Of a stretch of 64,000 nt of DNA, positions 25,374-34,366 are shown piece by piece. Source of the stretch: Pseudomonas chlororaphis subsp. aurantiaca (GTDB lineage Bacteria; Pseudomonadota; Gammaproteobacteria; Pseudomonadales; Pseudomonadaceae). Positions within the stretch are counted from its first letter, which is position 1. Each line of letters starts with the position of its first letter. The DNA is taken from assembly GCF_013466605.1 (NCBI RefSeq), contig NZ_CP059162.1, positions 3,410,001 through 3,474,000 on the forward strand. The letters are read 5' to 3'. The notes below the pieces were generated by a model. It worked only from the letters and a program-made list of their open reading frames with translations, had not been told where the DNA came from and searched no databases. A program made the position numbers and the translations under genes.

Positions 25374-26704
25374 GCAAGGACAGCGAAATGATGATCGAAC
25401 AAGGTTACGCGCCGGAGCGTCCCGAGCGCGACGCGCGGTTTTTTGCGCGTATGGGCTGGGTGCTGGCGCTGGCCGGCGCCGGCAGCTTTTTTCTCTGGGC
25501 GGCCCTGGCGCCGCTGGACCAGGGCATCCCGGTGCAAGGCACGGTGGTGGTTTCGGGCAAGCGCAAGGCCGTGCAATCCATGAGCGGCGGCGTCGTCAGC
25601 CGGATCCTGGTGCGTGAAGGCGAGGCGGTGAAGCAAGGGCAACCGCTGTTCCGCCTGGACCAGACCCAGGTCGAGGCCGACGTGCAGTCGCTGCAGGCGC
25701 AGTACCGCATGGCCTGGGCCAGCCTGGCGCGTTGGCAGAGCGAGCGCGACAACCTCAAGCAGGTGAACTTTCCCGAGGCCCTGAGCGCCGATCCCGACCC
25801 ACGCCTGGCCCTGGTCCTGGAAGGCCAGCGACAGCTGTTCAGCAGCCGGCGCGAGGCCTTCGCCCGCGAGCAGGCGGGGATCCGCGCCAATATCGAAGGC
25901 GCCACCGCGCAACTGGCGGGGATGCGCCGGGCGCGCACCGATCTCAACAGCCAGGCCGAGTCCCTGCGCCAGCAGCTGGCCAACCTGCAGCCCCTGGCGG
26001 ACAACGGCTACATCCCGCGCAACCGCCTGATGGAGTACCAACGCCAGCTGTCCCAGGTGCAGCAGGAACTGGCGCAGAACACCGGCGAAAGCGGGCGTGT
26101 GGAGCAGGGCATTCTCGAGTCGCGGCTCAAGTTGCAGCAGCACAGCGAGGAGTACCAGAAGGAAGTGCGCAGCCAACTGGCCGAAGCCCAGCTGAAAAGC
26201 CTGACCCTGGAACAGCAACTGACCTCGGCCGGTTTCGAGCTGCAGCACAGCGAAATCCTCGCCCCGGCCGACGGCATCGCGGTCAACCTCGGGGTGCACA
26301 CCGAAGGCGCCGTGGTCCGCCCCGGGGAAAACCTGCTGGAGATCGTGCCCCAGGGCACGCGCCTGGAAGTGGAAGGGCACCTGCCGGTGAACCTGATCGA
26401 CAAGGTCGGCAGCCACTTGCCGGTGGACATCCTGTTCACCGCCTTCAACCAGAGCCGCACGCCGCGGGTGTCCGGCGAGGTCAGCCTGATCTCTGCCGAC
26501 CAGATGGTCGATGAAAAGACCGGCGTGCCTTATTACGTGCTGCGCAGCAGCGTCAGCGACCAGGCCATGGAAAAGCTCAACGGCCTGGTGATCAAGCCGG
26601 GCATGCCGGCGGAGATGTTCGTGCGCACCGGCGAGCGCTCGCTGCTCAATTACCTGTTCAAACCCCTGCTCGACCGGGCGGGTTCCGCATTGACCGAGGA
26701 ATAA
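25370..26704 (+). CDS. aprE: Type I secretion membrane-fusion protein (HlyD family)
   Basis: A 444-residue periplasmic adaptor with one N-terminal membrane anchor ('MGWVLALAGAGSFFLWAALAPLDQGIPVQGTVVVSGKRK'). A long alpha-helical hairpin follows (about 90-280), rich in Gln, Glu and Arg, and then the lipoyl/beta-barrel part ('EILAPADGIAVNLGVHTEGAVVRPGENLLEIVP'). It links AprD with AprF. The start overlaps aprD by four bases and aprF begins two bases after its stop. Confidence 0.95.
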   Translation: MSKDSEMMIEQGYAPERPERDARFFARMGWVLALAGAGSFFLWAALAPLDQGIPVQGTVVVSGKRKAVQSMSGGVVSRILVREGEAVKQGQPLFRLDQTQVEADVQSLQAQYRMAWASLARWQSERDNLKQVNFPEALSADPDPRLALVLEGQRQLFSSRREAFAREQAGIRANIEGATAQLAGMRRARTDLNSQAESLRQQLANLQPLADNGYIPRNRLMEYQRQLSQVQQELAQNTGESGRVEQGILESRLKLQQHSEEYQKEVRSQLAEAQLKSLTLEQQLTSAGFELQHSEILAPADGIAVNLGVHTEGAVVRPGENLLEIVPQGTRLEVEGHLPVNLIDKVGSHLPVDILFTAFNQSRTPRVSGEVSLISADQMVDEKTGVPYYVLRSSVSDQAMEKLNGLVIKPGMPAEMFVRTGERSLLNYLFKPLLDRAGSALTEE

Positions 26705-26706
26705 GG

Positions 26707-28062
26707 ATGTTCCGTCGCATGAGTCAGCTTTCCATCTTCGGAGCCACAGTCGCTTTGCTGGTATGCACCAACGCCCAGGCCATGGGGCCGTTCCAGGTCT
26801 ACGAACAGGCCCTGCGCAACGACCCGGTGTTCCTCGGGGCGATCAAGGAGCGCGATGCCGGCCTGGAGAACCGCATCATCGGCCGCGCCGGGCTGCTGCC
26901 GAAACTCAACTACAGCTACAACAAGGGTCGCAACAACTCCGAGGCCACCGTGCCCGACGGCCGCGGCGGCACCAGTCACGATGACCGCAACTACGACAGC
27001 TACGGCTCGACCTTCACCCTGCAACAGCCGCTGATCGACTACGAGGCCTATGCCTCCTACCGCAAGGGCGTGGCCCAGGCGCTGTTCGCCGACGAGAACT
27101 TTCGCGGCAAGAGCCAGGAGCTGCTGGTGCGGGTGCTGACCTATTACACCCAGGCGCTGTTCGCCCAGGACCAGATCGAGATCGCCCAGGCCAAGAAGAA
27201 GGCCTTCGAACAGCAGTTCCAGCAGAACGAGCACATGTTTCGCCAGGGCGAGGGCACCCGCACCGACATTCTCGAAGCGGAATCGCGCTACGAGCTGGCC
27301 ACCGCCGAGGAGATCGAGGCCCGCGACGAGCAGGACGCGGCGTTGCGCGAGCTGGGCGCGTTGATCGGCGTGCCGACCGTGGACATCCGCGACCTCGACC
27401 CGCTGCGCGAACGCTTCGAGTCCTTCCCCCTGTCGCCGGCCAACTACGACGCCTGGCACGAACTGGCGATCAGCAACAACCCGAACCTGGCCTCCCAGCG
27501 CCATGCCGTGGAAGTGGCGCGTTACGAGATCGAGCGCAACCGCGCCGGCCACCTGCCGCGGCTCAGTGCCTATGCCACCTCGCGCCGGGTCGAGTCGGAA
27601 AGCGGCAACACCTACAACCAGCGCTACGACACCAACACCATCGGCATCGAAATCAGCATGCCGCTGTACGCCGGTGGCGGGGTCTCGGCGGCTACCCGCC
27701 AGGCCAGCCGCACCATGGAGCAGGCCGAGTACGAGCTGGATTCGCAGACCCGCACCACCCTGATCGAGCTGCGGCGCCAGTTCAGCGCCTGCCTGTCCGG
27801 GGTCAGCAAGCTGCGGGCTTATCAGAAGGCGCTGACCTCGGCCGAGGCCCTGGTGATCTCGACCAAGCAGAGCATCCTCGGCGGCGAACGGGTCAACCTC
27901 GATGCGCTGAACGCCGAACAACAGCTGTACACCACACGCCGCGACCTGGCGCAGGCCCGTTACGACTATCTGATGGCCTGGACCAAGTTGCACTACTACG
28001 CAGGCACCCTGCGTGAAGATGACCTGGCCCGGGTCGACGAAGCCTTCAGGCCTGGGTCATGA
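26707..28062 (+). CDS. aprF: TolC-like outer membrane channel of the Apr exporter
   Basis: A 451-residue outer membrane protein. The signal peptide is MFRRMSQLSIFGATVALLVCTNAQA, and the mature chain starts 'MGPFQVYEQALRNDPVFLGAIKERDAG', the usual opening of TolC/PrtF proteins. Two TolC-type repeats follow, rich in long helices ('GEGTRTDILEAESRYELATAEEIEARDEQDAALRELGALIG' around 175-215). A GAGG-type ribosome binding site lies in the aprE stop region. It completes the tunnel for AprA and the lipases. Confidence 0.95.
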   Translation: MFRRMSQLSIFGATVALLVCTNAQAMGPFQVYEQALRNDPVFLGAIKERDAGLENRIIGRAGLLPKLNYSYNKGRNNSEATVPDGRGGTSHDDRNYDSYGSTFTLQQPLIDYEAYASYRKGVAQALFADENFRGKSQELLVRVLTYYTQALFAQDQIEIAQAKKKAFEQQFQQNEHMFRQGEGTRTDILEAESRYELATAEEIEARDEQDAALRELGALIGVPTVDIRDLDPLRERFESFPLSPANYDAWHELAISNNPNLASQRHAVEVARYEIERNRAGHLPRLSAYATSRRVESESGNTYNQRYDTNTIGIEISMPLYAGGGVSAATRQASRTMEQAEYELDSQTRTTLIELRRQFSACLSGVSKLRAYQKALTSAEALVISTKQSILGGERVNLDALNAEQQLYTTRRDLAQARYDYLMAWTKLHYYAGTLREDDLARVDEAFRPGS

Positions 28063-28135
28063 ACTGACCAACAAGGCGGCCGAGGGCGGCCCGACCTGAC
28101 ATTTTCGACAAAAACAAAAAACGAGAAGTCATCAC

Positions 28136-31123
28136 ATGGATAGACGCTTTTATCAGCTCAAGGCGCTGAGTCGCCGCTCGTTGCTGGCCTGTTCCATGCT
28201 GTCGGCGGTGGCACTGCCCGGCATGGTCCAGGCGCAGTACCAGGAAACCGGCCAGTTGGGGGTGCCGGCCAGCTGGCAATCGGCCGAATACACCCAGGAC
28301 TGGGGCCTGGAACGCATGCGCGCCAGCTCCGCCTATGCCGCCGGCATCACCGGCAGCGGGGTGAAGATCGGCGCCCTCGACTCGGGCTTCGACGCCAGCC
28401 ACGGCGAGGCATCGCCCGAGCGCTTCCACGGGGTCACCGCCAGCGGCAGCTATGTCGATGGCACGCCGTTCAGCGTCTCCGGGGTGCTCAACGGCAACAA
28501 CGACAGCCATGGCACCCATGTCACCGGCACCATGGGCGCAGACCGCGATGGCGTTGGCATGCACGGCGTGGCCTTCAATGCCCAGGTCTACGTGGGCAAC
28601 ACCAACAAGAACGACAGCTTCCTGTTTGGCCCGACCCCGGACCCGCAGTATTTCAAGGCGGTGTACGGGGCCCTGGCGGATGCCGGGGTGCGCGCGATCA
28701 ACAACAGCTGGGGCAGCCAGCCGCCGGGCGTCAGCTACCAGACCCTGGGCGACCTGCACGCCGCCTATGCCCAGCACTATGGCCAGGGCACCTGGCTGGA
28801 CGCGGCGGCCGATATATCGCGCCAGGGCGTGATCAATGTGTTCAGCGCCGGCAACAGCGGTTACGCCAACGCCAGCGTGCGCGCGGCGCTGCCGTACTTC
28901 CAGCCGGAGCTGGAAGGGCACTGGCTGGCGGTGTCCGGCCTGGATGCGAATAACCAGCAGCGCTACAACCAGTGCGGCATCGCCAAGTACTGGTGCGTGG
29001 CCGCGCCCGGGCGGCTGATCTCCAGCACCGTGCCCGGCGGCGGCTACGCCACCAAGTCCGGCACCTCGATGGCCGCGCCCCATGCCACGGGCGCGTTGGC
29101 CCTGGTGATGGAGCGTTATCCCTACATGAACAACCAGCAGGCCCTGCAGGTGTTGCTGACCACCGCGACCCAGCTGGACGGTTCGATCACCGAGGCGCCC
29201 ACCAGCCTGGTCGGCTGGGGCGTGCCCAACCTGGAGCGGGCCATGCACGGCCCCGGGCAGTTGCTGGGGGCGTTCGATGCCAACCTGGGCGCCGGGCAGG
29301 GCGATGTCTGGAGCAACGACATCTCGGACAAGGCGCTGCTGCAACGCCAGGGCGAAGACGCCGCCGAGCACGCGGCCTGGCAACAGACCCTGAAGGACAA
29401 GGGCTGGGAAAACGGCCTCGGCGCCGGTGCCAGCCAGCAGGACAAGACCGACTACGCCGTCGGCATGGCCCGCGACGCGGCCGCGGCGCAACGGGTGTAC
29501 GAGGGCAGCCTGATCAAGTCCGGCGCCGGCTGGCTGGTGCTCAGCGGCAACAACAGCTATCGCGGGGCGACCACGGTCAATGGCGGCCTGCTGACAGTCA
29601 ATGGCTCGCTGGCGTCCAGCGTTACGGTCAATGACGGCGGCACCCTTGGCGGTTCCGGACGCATCGGCGGGTTGCTGGCCAACAGCGGCGCCACGGTGGC
29701 GCCGGGCAATTCCATCGGCACCTTGCAGGTGGCGGGGGACGTCACCTTCCAGCCGGGCTCGACCTATGCCGTGGAGCTGTCGCCCACCAGCAGCGACCGC
29801 ATCGTCGCGGGCGGCAAGGCCACCCTCAACGGTGCCGGGGTCACCCTGGCCCTGGAAAACAGCCCGCAACTGCTCAGCCTGGAGCAGACGCAAAGCCTGA
29901 TCGGCAGCCAGTACCAGATCCTGCAGGCGGCGAACGGGATCGACGGGCGCTTCGGCTCGGTGGAACCGAACTACCTGTTCCTCGGTGGCAGCCTCGATTA
30001 TTCCGCCAGTGGCGTGCAGCTGAGCATCGGGCGTAACGCCACCTCGTTCGCCAGTGTCGGCCTGACCCCGAACCAGCGCTCGGTGGCGGCCGCCGCCGAG
30101 CAGCTGGGGGCGGGCAACCCGGTGTATGAAAGCCTGCTGCGCTCGCCGAGCGCCGGTGTGGCGCAACAGGCGTTCCAGCAGCTGTCCGGGGAAATCTACC
30201 CGGCGCTGGGCTCGATGCTGCTCAACGACAGCCGTCAGCTGCGCGAGGCGGTCGGCGAGCGTCTGCGGGTGCCGGGCGCGGTGGTGCAGAGCGAGGGCAA
30301 CCTCTGGCTCAAGGTGCTGGGCGCCTGGGGCAAGAACGACGGCAGTCACGACACCGAGGGCTACAACAGCTCCATCGGCGGGTTGCTGCTGGGGGCCGAC
30401 GGCACGCTCAGCGACAGCACGCGCCTGGGCGCCTTCGCCGGCTACAGCGACAGCTCCCTGAGCATGGGCGGCGGCACCCATTCCAAGGCATCGGTGGACA
30501 GCTATCACCTGGGCACCTACCTCGGCCACGAGCTGGGCGCCTGGCGCCTGAGCGCGGGCGCGGCCCTCAGCTGGCATCGCGCCGACGTCAAGCGTGACCT
30601 GCAGTTCGTCGAGGTCAGCGGCAAGCAGAAAGCCAAGGTCGATGCCCGCACCAGCCAGGTCTTCGGCGAGGCGGCTTATCGCCTGGACCTGCCGGCGCTG
30701 GCCCTGGAACCGTTCGCCAACCTGGCCTACGTGCACCTGCACCGCGACAGCTTCAGCGAGAAGGGTGACGCCGCCGCGTTGAAAGGCGGCAGCGACAGCC
30801 GCGAAGCGGTGCTCGGCACCCTCGGCCTGCGCGCCCTGAAAAGCCTCGAACTGCCCGGGCAAACCCGCCTGGACCTTTCCGGCTCCCTGGGCTGGCAGCA
30901 CAACCTGAGCAACACCCGGGCCGAAGAGCATCTGGCCTTTGCGTCCGGTGGCACGCCGTTCAGCGTCGAAAGCACCTCGCTGCCGCGCAATGCCGCGCTG
31001 GTCGGCGCCCATGCCAGCCTGGCGTTGAGCCGCGACCTGCGCCTGAGCCTGGATTACAACGGCCAACTGGCCAGCCGCGAGAAGAACCACGGGGCAGGGC
31101 TGAGCCTGAACTGGCAGTTCTGA
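28136..31123 (+). CDS. pspA: Subtilase-type serine protease autotransporter (first copy)
   Basis: A 995-residue type Va autotransporter. A long signal peptide ends near 'GMVQA'. The S8 domain carries the triad Asp82 (ALDSG), His125 (DSHGTH) and Ser311 (SGTSMAAP). A passenger-associated repeat follows around 465-560 ('GNNSYRGATTVNGGLLTVNGSL'), then a spacer and a beta-barrel of about 280 residues ending in NWQF, an aromatic end needed for barrel assembly. It matches the Serratia extracellular serine protease type reported as PspA/PspB in P. fluorescens. It is self-secreting and does not need AprDEF although it is in the same operon. Confidence 0.88.
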   Translation: MDRRFYQLKALSRRSLLACSMLSAVALPGMVQAQYQETGQLGVPASWQSAEYTQDWGLERMRASSAYAAGITGSGVKIGALDSGFDASHGEASPERFHGVTASGSYVDGTPFSVSGVLNGNNDSHGTHVTGTMGADRDGVGMHGVAFNAQVYVGNTNKNDSFLFGPTPDPQYFKAVYGALADAGVRAINNSWGSQPPGVSYQTLGDLHAAYAQHYGQGTWLDAAADISRQGVINVFSAGNSGYANASVRAALPYFQPELEGHWLAVSGLDANNQQRYNQCGIAKYWCVAAPGRLISSTVPGGGYATKSGTSMAAPHATGALALVMERYPYMNNQQALQVLLTTATQLDGSITEAPTSLVGWGVPNLERAMHGPGQLLGAFDANLGAGQGDVWSNDISDKALLQRQGEDAAEHAAWQQTLKDKGWENGLGAGASQQDKTDYAVGMARDAAAAQRVYEGSLIKSGAGWLVLSGNNSYRGATTVNGGLLTVNGSLASSVTVNDGGTLGGSGRIGGLLANSGATVAPGNSIGTLQVAGDVTFQPGSTYAVELSPTSSDRIVAGGKATLNGAGVTLALENSPQLLSLEQTQSLIGSQYQILQAANGIDGRFGSVEPNYLFLGGSLDYSASGVQLSIGRNATSFASVGLTPNQRSVAAAAEQLGAGNPVYESLLRSPSAGVAQQAFQQLSGEIYPALGSMLLNDSRQLREAVGERLRVPGAVVQSEGNLWLKVLGAWGKNDGSHDTEGYNSSIGGLLLGADGTLSDSTRLGAFAGYSDSSLSMGGGTHSKASVDSYHLGTYLGHELGAWRLSAGAALSWHRADVKRDLQFVEVSGKQKAKVDARTSQVFGEAAYRLDLPALALEPFANLAYVHLHRDSFSEKGDAAALKGGSDSREAVLGTLGLRALKSLELPGQTRLDLSGSLGWQHNLSNTRAEEHLAFASGGTPFSVESTSLPRNAALVGAHASLALSRDLRLSLDYNGQLASREKNHGAGLSLNWQF

Positions 31124-31244
31124 TATCGGCACAGCCCGGGTCGCCGTTGGCGGGCCGGCTGTTCGGTAAACCAGCCGCGCCGGGTCTGGCGCGGTGTTTC
31201 TAGCAAGGCAACTATTTCCAGCAAGGCAACTAAGGAAGGTACCG

Positions 31245-34200
31245 ATGAAATACAGCTTTACGGGGGCTGCTCCGGCAGCCAACAGCCTGGTGCGCGCCTC
31301 CTGTGGCGCTTTGATCTGTGGCCTGGCCGCGGCGGGTAGCGCCCAGGCCGCGCCTTATGTGGAAGGCGGCAAGCCGGGCGATCCCGGCAGTTGGCGCAGT
31401 GCCGAGTTCAACGCCGAATGGGGCCTGGGGGCGATCCACGCCGAGCAGGCGTATGCCGCCGGTTACACCGGCAAGGGCGTCAAGCTGGGGATCTTCGACC
31501 AGCCGGTGTATGCCCAGCACCCGGAATTCAGCGGCAACAACAAGGTGATCACCCTGGTCACCAGCGGCATTCGCGAATACACCGACCCTTACATTCCGGT
31601 CAAAGCCGGCGATGCCTTCCGTTATGACGGCACGCCCTCGGTGGGTTCCGACGGCAAGCTCGGTTCCCACGGCACCCACGTCGGCGGGATCGCCGCCGGC
31701 AGTCGCGACGGTGGGCCGATGCATGGCGTGGCCTTCGACGCGCAGATCATCAGCGCCGAGAACGGCGACCCGGGCCCCGAGGACGGGATCATTCTCGGCA
31801 ACGACGGCGCGGTCTACCGGGCCGGCTGGGATGCCCTGGTGAACAGCGGCGCGCGGATCATCAACAACAGCTGGGGCATCGGCATCACCGACCGCTTCGA
31901 CCAGGGCGGTCGCGATCCGGCCTTTCCGCATTTCACCGTGCAGGACGCCCAGTTGCAGTTCGACCAGATCCAGCCGCTGCTGGGCACCCGCCAGGGTGGT
32001 GCCTACAGCGGGGCGATCGACGCCGCTCGCGGTGGCGTGCTGACCATCTTCGCCGCCGGTAACGACTACAACCTGAACAACCCGGACGCCATCGCCGGCC
32101 TGGCCTATTTCGTGCCGGAAATCGCGCCGAACTGGATGACGGTAGCGGCCTTGCAGGTGAACCCGGATACCTCCAGCCCCAATCCCTACACCCTCAGTAC
32201 CTTTTCCTCGCGCTGCGGCTACACCGCGAGCTTCTGCGTCTCGGCGCCGGGCACGCGGGTCTACAGCGCGGTGATCGGCGGCACCAACCTGGACGACATG
32301 ACCATCGGCTACGCCAACAAGAGCGGCACCTCCATGGCCGCGCCCCATGTGGCGGGCGCGGCGGCGGTGCTGATGGAGCGCTTTCCGTACATGAGCGCTT
32401 CGCAGATCGCCACGGTGCTGAGGACCACCGCCACCGACATGGGCGATCCGGGCATCGACGCGCTGTACGGCTGGGGCATGATCAACCTGCAAAAGGGCAT
32501 CGACGGCCCGGGCATGTTCGTCACCGAAGCGGACATTCCCCAGGAGTTCCGTGTCGAAGGCGCCTACGGCTCCGGCCAGTTCGTCGTCGACCTGCCCGGC
32601 ATCGGCGCCGTGGTGGATTCCGGCAAACCCACCGAGCGCCTGTGCACTGGCCTGTCTTGCGGGCTGGATGTCTGGCGCAACGACATTTCCGGTCACGGCG
32701 GCCTGACCAAGCAGGGCATCGGCACCCTGGTGCTGACCGGCAACAACAGCTACAGCGGCCCGACCCTGGTCAATCAGGGACGCCTGGCCATCAATGGTTC
32801 GCTGGCATCAAGCGTGACGGTCAATGACAGCGGCATCCTCGGCGGCAACGGGCGCATCGCCGCGCTGACCGCCAACCGTGGCGGTACCGTGGCGCCGGGT
32901 AACTCCATCGGCACCTTGCAGGTGGCGGGCGACGTGACCCTGCAACCGGGTTCGACCTACGCGGTGGAGCTGTCGCCGACCAGCAGCGACCAGATAGTCG
33001 CTGGCGGCAAGGCCACTGTCGAAGGGGCCAACGTGACCCTGGCCCTGGAGAACAGCCCGACCCTGCTCAGTGCCCGCGAGGCCCAAAGCCTGCTGGGCCG
33101 GCAATACAACATCCTGCAGGCGGCCGGTGGCATCGAAGGTCGTTTCGGTTCGGTGGCGCCGAACTACCTGTTCATTGGTGGCAGCCTCGATTACTCGGCC
33201 ACCGGTGTGCAGTTGCAGGTCGCGCGTAACGCGACATCCTTCAGCGATGTCGGCCTGACCCCGAACCAGCGCTCCGTGGCGGCCGCCGCCGAGCAACTGG
33301 GGGCGGGCAACCCGGTGTACGAAAGCCTGCTGCTGTCGGAAAACGCCGACAGCGCGCAACAGGCCTTCCAGCAATTGACCGGGGAGATCCATCCGGCCAT
33401 CGGCACGCTGCTGATCAACGACAGCCGCCAGCTGCGCGATGCAGTGAGCGACCGTCTGCGTCAGGACGGCCTGCTCGACTCGTCGGCGCCCGCGGCCAGT
33501 GACAATAATCTGTGGTTCAAGGTGCTGGGGGCCTGGGGCAAGTCCGACGGCGGTTATGACCATGCCAACTACACCACCTCGATCGGCGGCCTGCTCGCCG
33601 GGGTCGATGGCTTGATCGCCGAGGACACCCGTCTTGGCCTCTTCACTGGCTACAGCGACAGTTCCCTGAGCATGGGCGATGGCACCCATTCCTCGGCCTC
33701 GGTGGACAGCTATCACCTGGGTGCCTACCTGGGCCACCAGCTGGATGCCGTGCGCCTGAGCGTCGGCGGTTCCTACAGCTGGCATCGCATCGATGTGAAG
33801 CGCGACCTGCAATACGGCGAGTTCTCGGATCGGCAGAAGGTCAAGCGTGACGCCCAGACCGCCCAGCTGTTCACCGAAGCGGCGTGGCAAGTGGCGTTGC
33901 CAGGCGTGGTCCTGGAGCCCTTCGTCAATCTGGCCTACGTGCATGTGGGCAGCGACAGCTTCCATGAAAAGGGCGGGGCCACCGCACTGCGCAGTGGCGA
34001 TGACAACCGCGACGCGGTGCTCTCGACCCTCGGCCTGCGGGCCAGCAAACGCTTCGCCCTGTCCGATGCCCGGCAGCTGGAACTGGCCGGCACCCTCGGC
34101 TGGCAGCACAACCTGAGCGACACCCGTTCGGATCAGCACCTGGCTTTTGCCAATGGTGGTTCGTTTAACATACAGAGCGTTGCGCTGGATCGTAACGCCG

Positions 34201-34328
34201 CTGTAGTCGGGGCTCGCGCCGGCCTGTTGCTGGGGCGCGATACCCGGGTAAACCTGGACTACAACGGCCTGTTGGGTTCTCGGGACAAGAGTCATGGGGT
34301 CGGCCTGACCCTGGACTGGCAGTTCTGA
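31245..34328 (+). CDS. pspB: Subtilase-type serine protease autotransporter (second copy, altered Asp box)
   Basis: A 1027-residue paralogue of the gene before it; I chose the ATG at 31245, which follows AAGGAAGG. The signal peptide ends around 'GSAQA'. Triad residues are Asp85, His142 (SHGTH) and Ser363 (SGTSMAAP). The Asp box reads GIFDQPV, without the usual Asp-Ser/Thr-Gly. The passenger repeat, spacer and C-terminal barrel (ending DWQF) are nearly the same as in PspA, whereas the protease domains have diverged. This suggests an old tandem duplication, different substrates, and conserved or converted secretion domains. Confidence 0.87.
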   Translation: MKYSFTGAAPAANSLVRASCGALICGLAAAGSAQAAPYVEGGKPGDPGSWRSAEFNAEWGLGAIHAEQAYAAGYTGKGVKLGIFDQPVYAQHPEFSGNNKVITLVTSGIREYTDPYIPVKAGDAFRYDGTPSVGSDGKLGSHGTHVGGIAAGSRDGGPMHGVAFDAQIISAENGDPGPEDGIILGNDGAVYRAGWDALVNSGARIINNSWGIGITDRFDQGGRDPAFPHFTVQDAQLQFDQIQPLLGTRQGGAYSGAIDAARGGVLTIFAAGNDYNLNNPDAIAGLAYFVPEIAPNWMTVAALQVNPDTSSPNPYTLSTFSSRCGYTASFCVSAPGTRVYSAVIGGTNLDDMTIGYANKSGTSMAAPHVAGAAAVLMERFPYMSASQIATVLRTTATDMGDPGIDALYGWGMINLQKGIDGPGMFVTEADIPQEFRVEGAYGSGQFVVDLPGIGAVVDSGKPTERLCTGLSCGLDVWRNDISGHGGLTKQGIGTLVLTGNNSYSGPTLVNQGRLAINGSLASSVTVNDSGILGGNGRIAALTANRGGTVAPGNSIGTLQVAGDVTLQPGSTYAVELSPTSSDQIVAGGKATVEGANVTLALENSPTLLSAREAQSLLGRQYNILQAAGGIEGRFGSVAPNYLFIGGSLDYSATGVQLQVARNATSFSDVGLTPNQRSVAAAAEQLGAGNPVYESLLLSENADSAQQAFQQLTGEIHPAIGTLLINDSRQLRDAVSDRLRQDGLLDSSAPAASDNNLWFKVLGAWGKSDGGYDHANYTTSIGGLLAGVDGLIAEDTRLGLFTGYSDSSLSMGDGTHSSASVDSYHLGAYLGHQLDAVRLSVGGSYSWHRIDVKRDLQYGEFSDRQKVKRDAQTAQLFTEAAWQVALPGVVLEPFVNLAYVHVGSDSFHEKGGATALRSGDDNRDAVLSTLGLRASKRFALSDARQLELAGTLGWQHNLSDTRSDQHLAFANGGSFNIQSVALDRNAAVVGARAGLLLGRDTRVNLDYNGLLGSRDKSHGVGLTLDWQF

Positions 34329-34366
34329 GGCCTGCGGGCCAATGACCATAAGAGTGAGACATACAC

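Noticed and set aside
28046..31282. A 1078-codon open frame on the minus strand opposite pspA
   Set aside because: It is the mirror of a GC-rich gene, has low-complexity composition and no recognisable domain, whereas the plus strand encodes a complete autotransporter.
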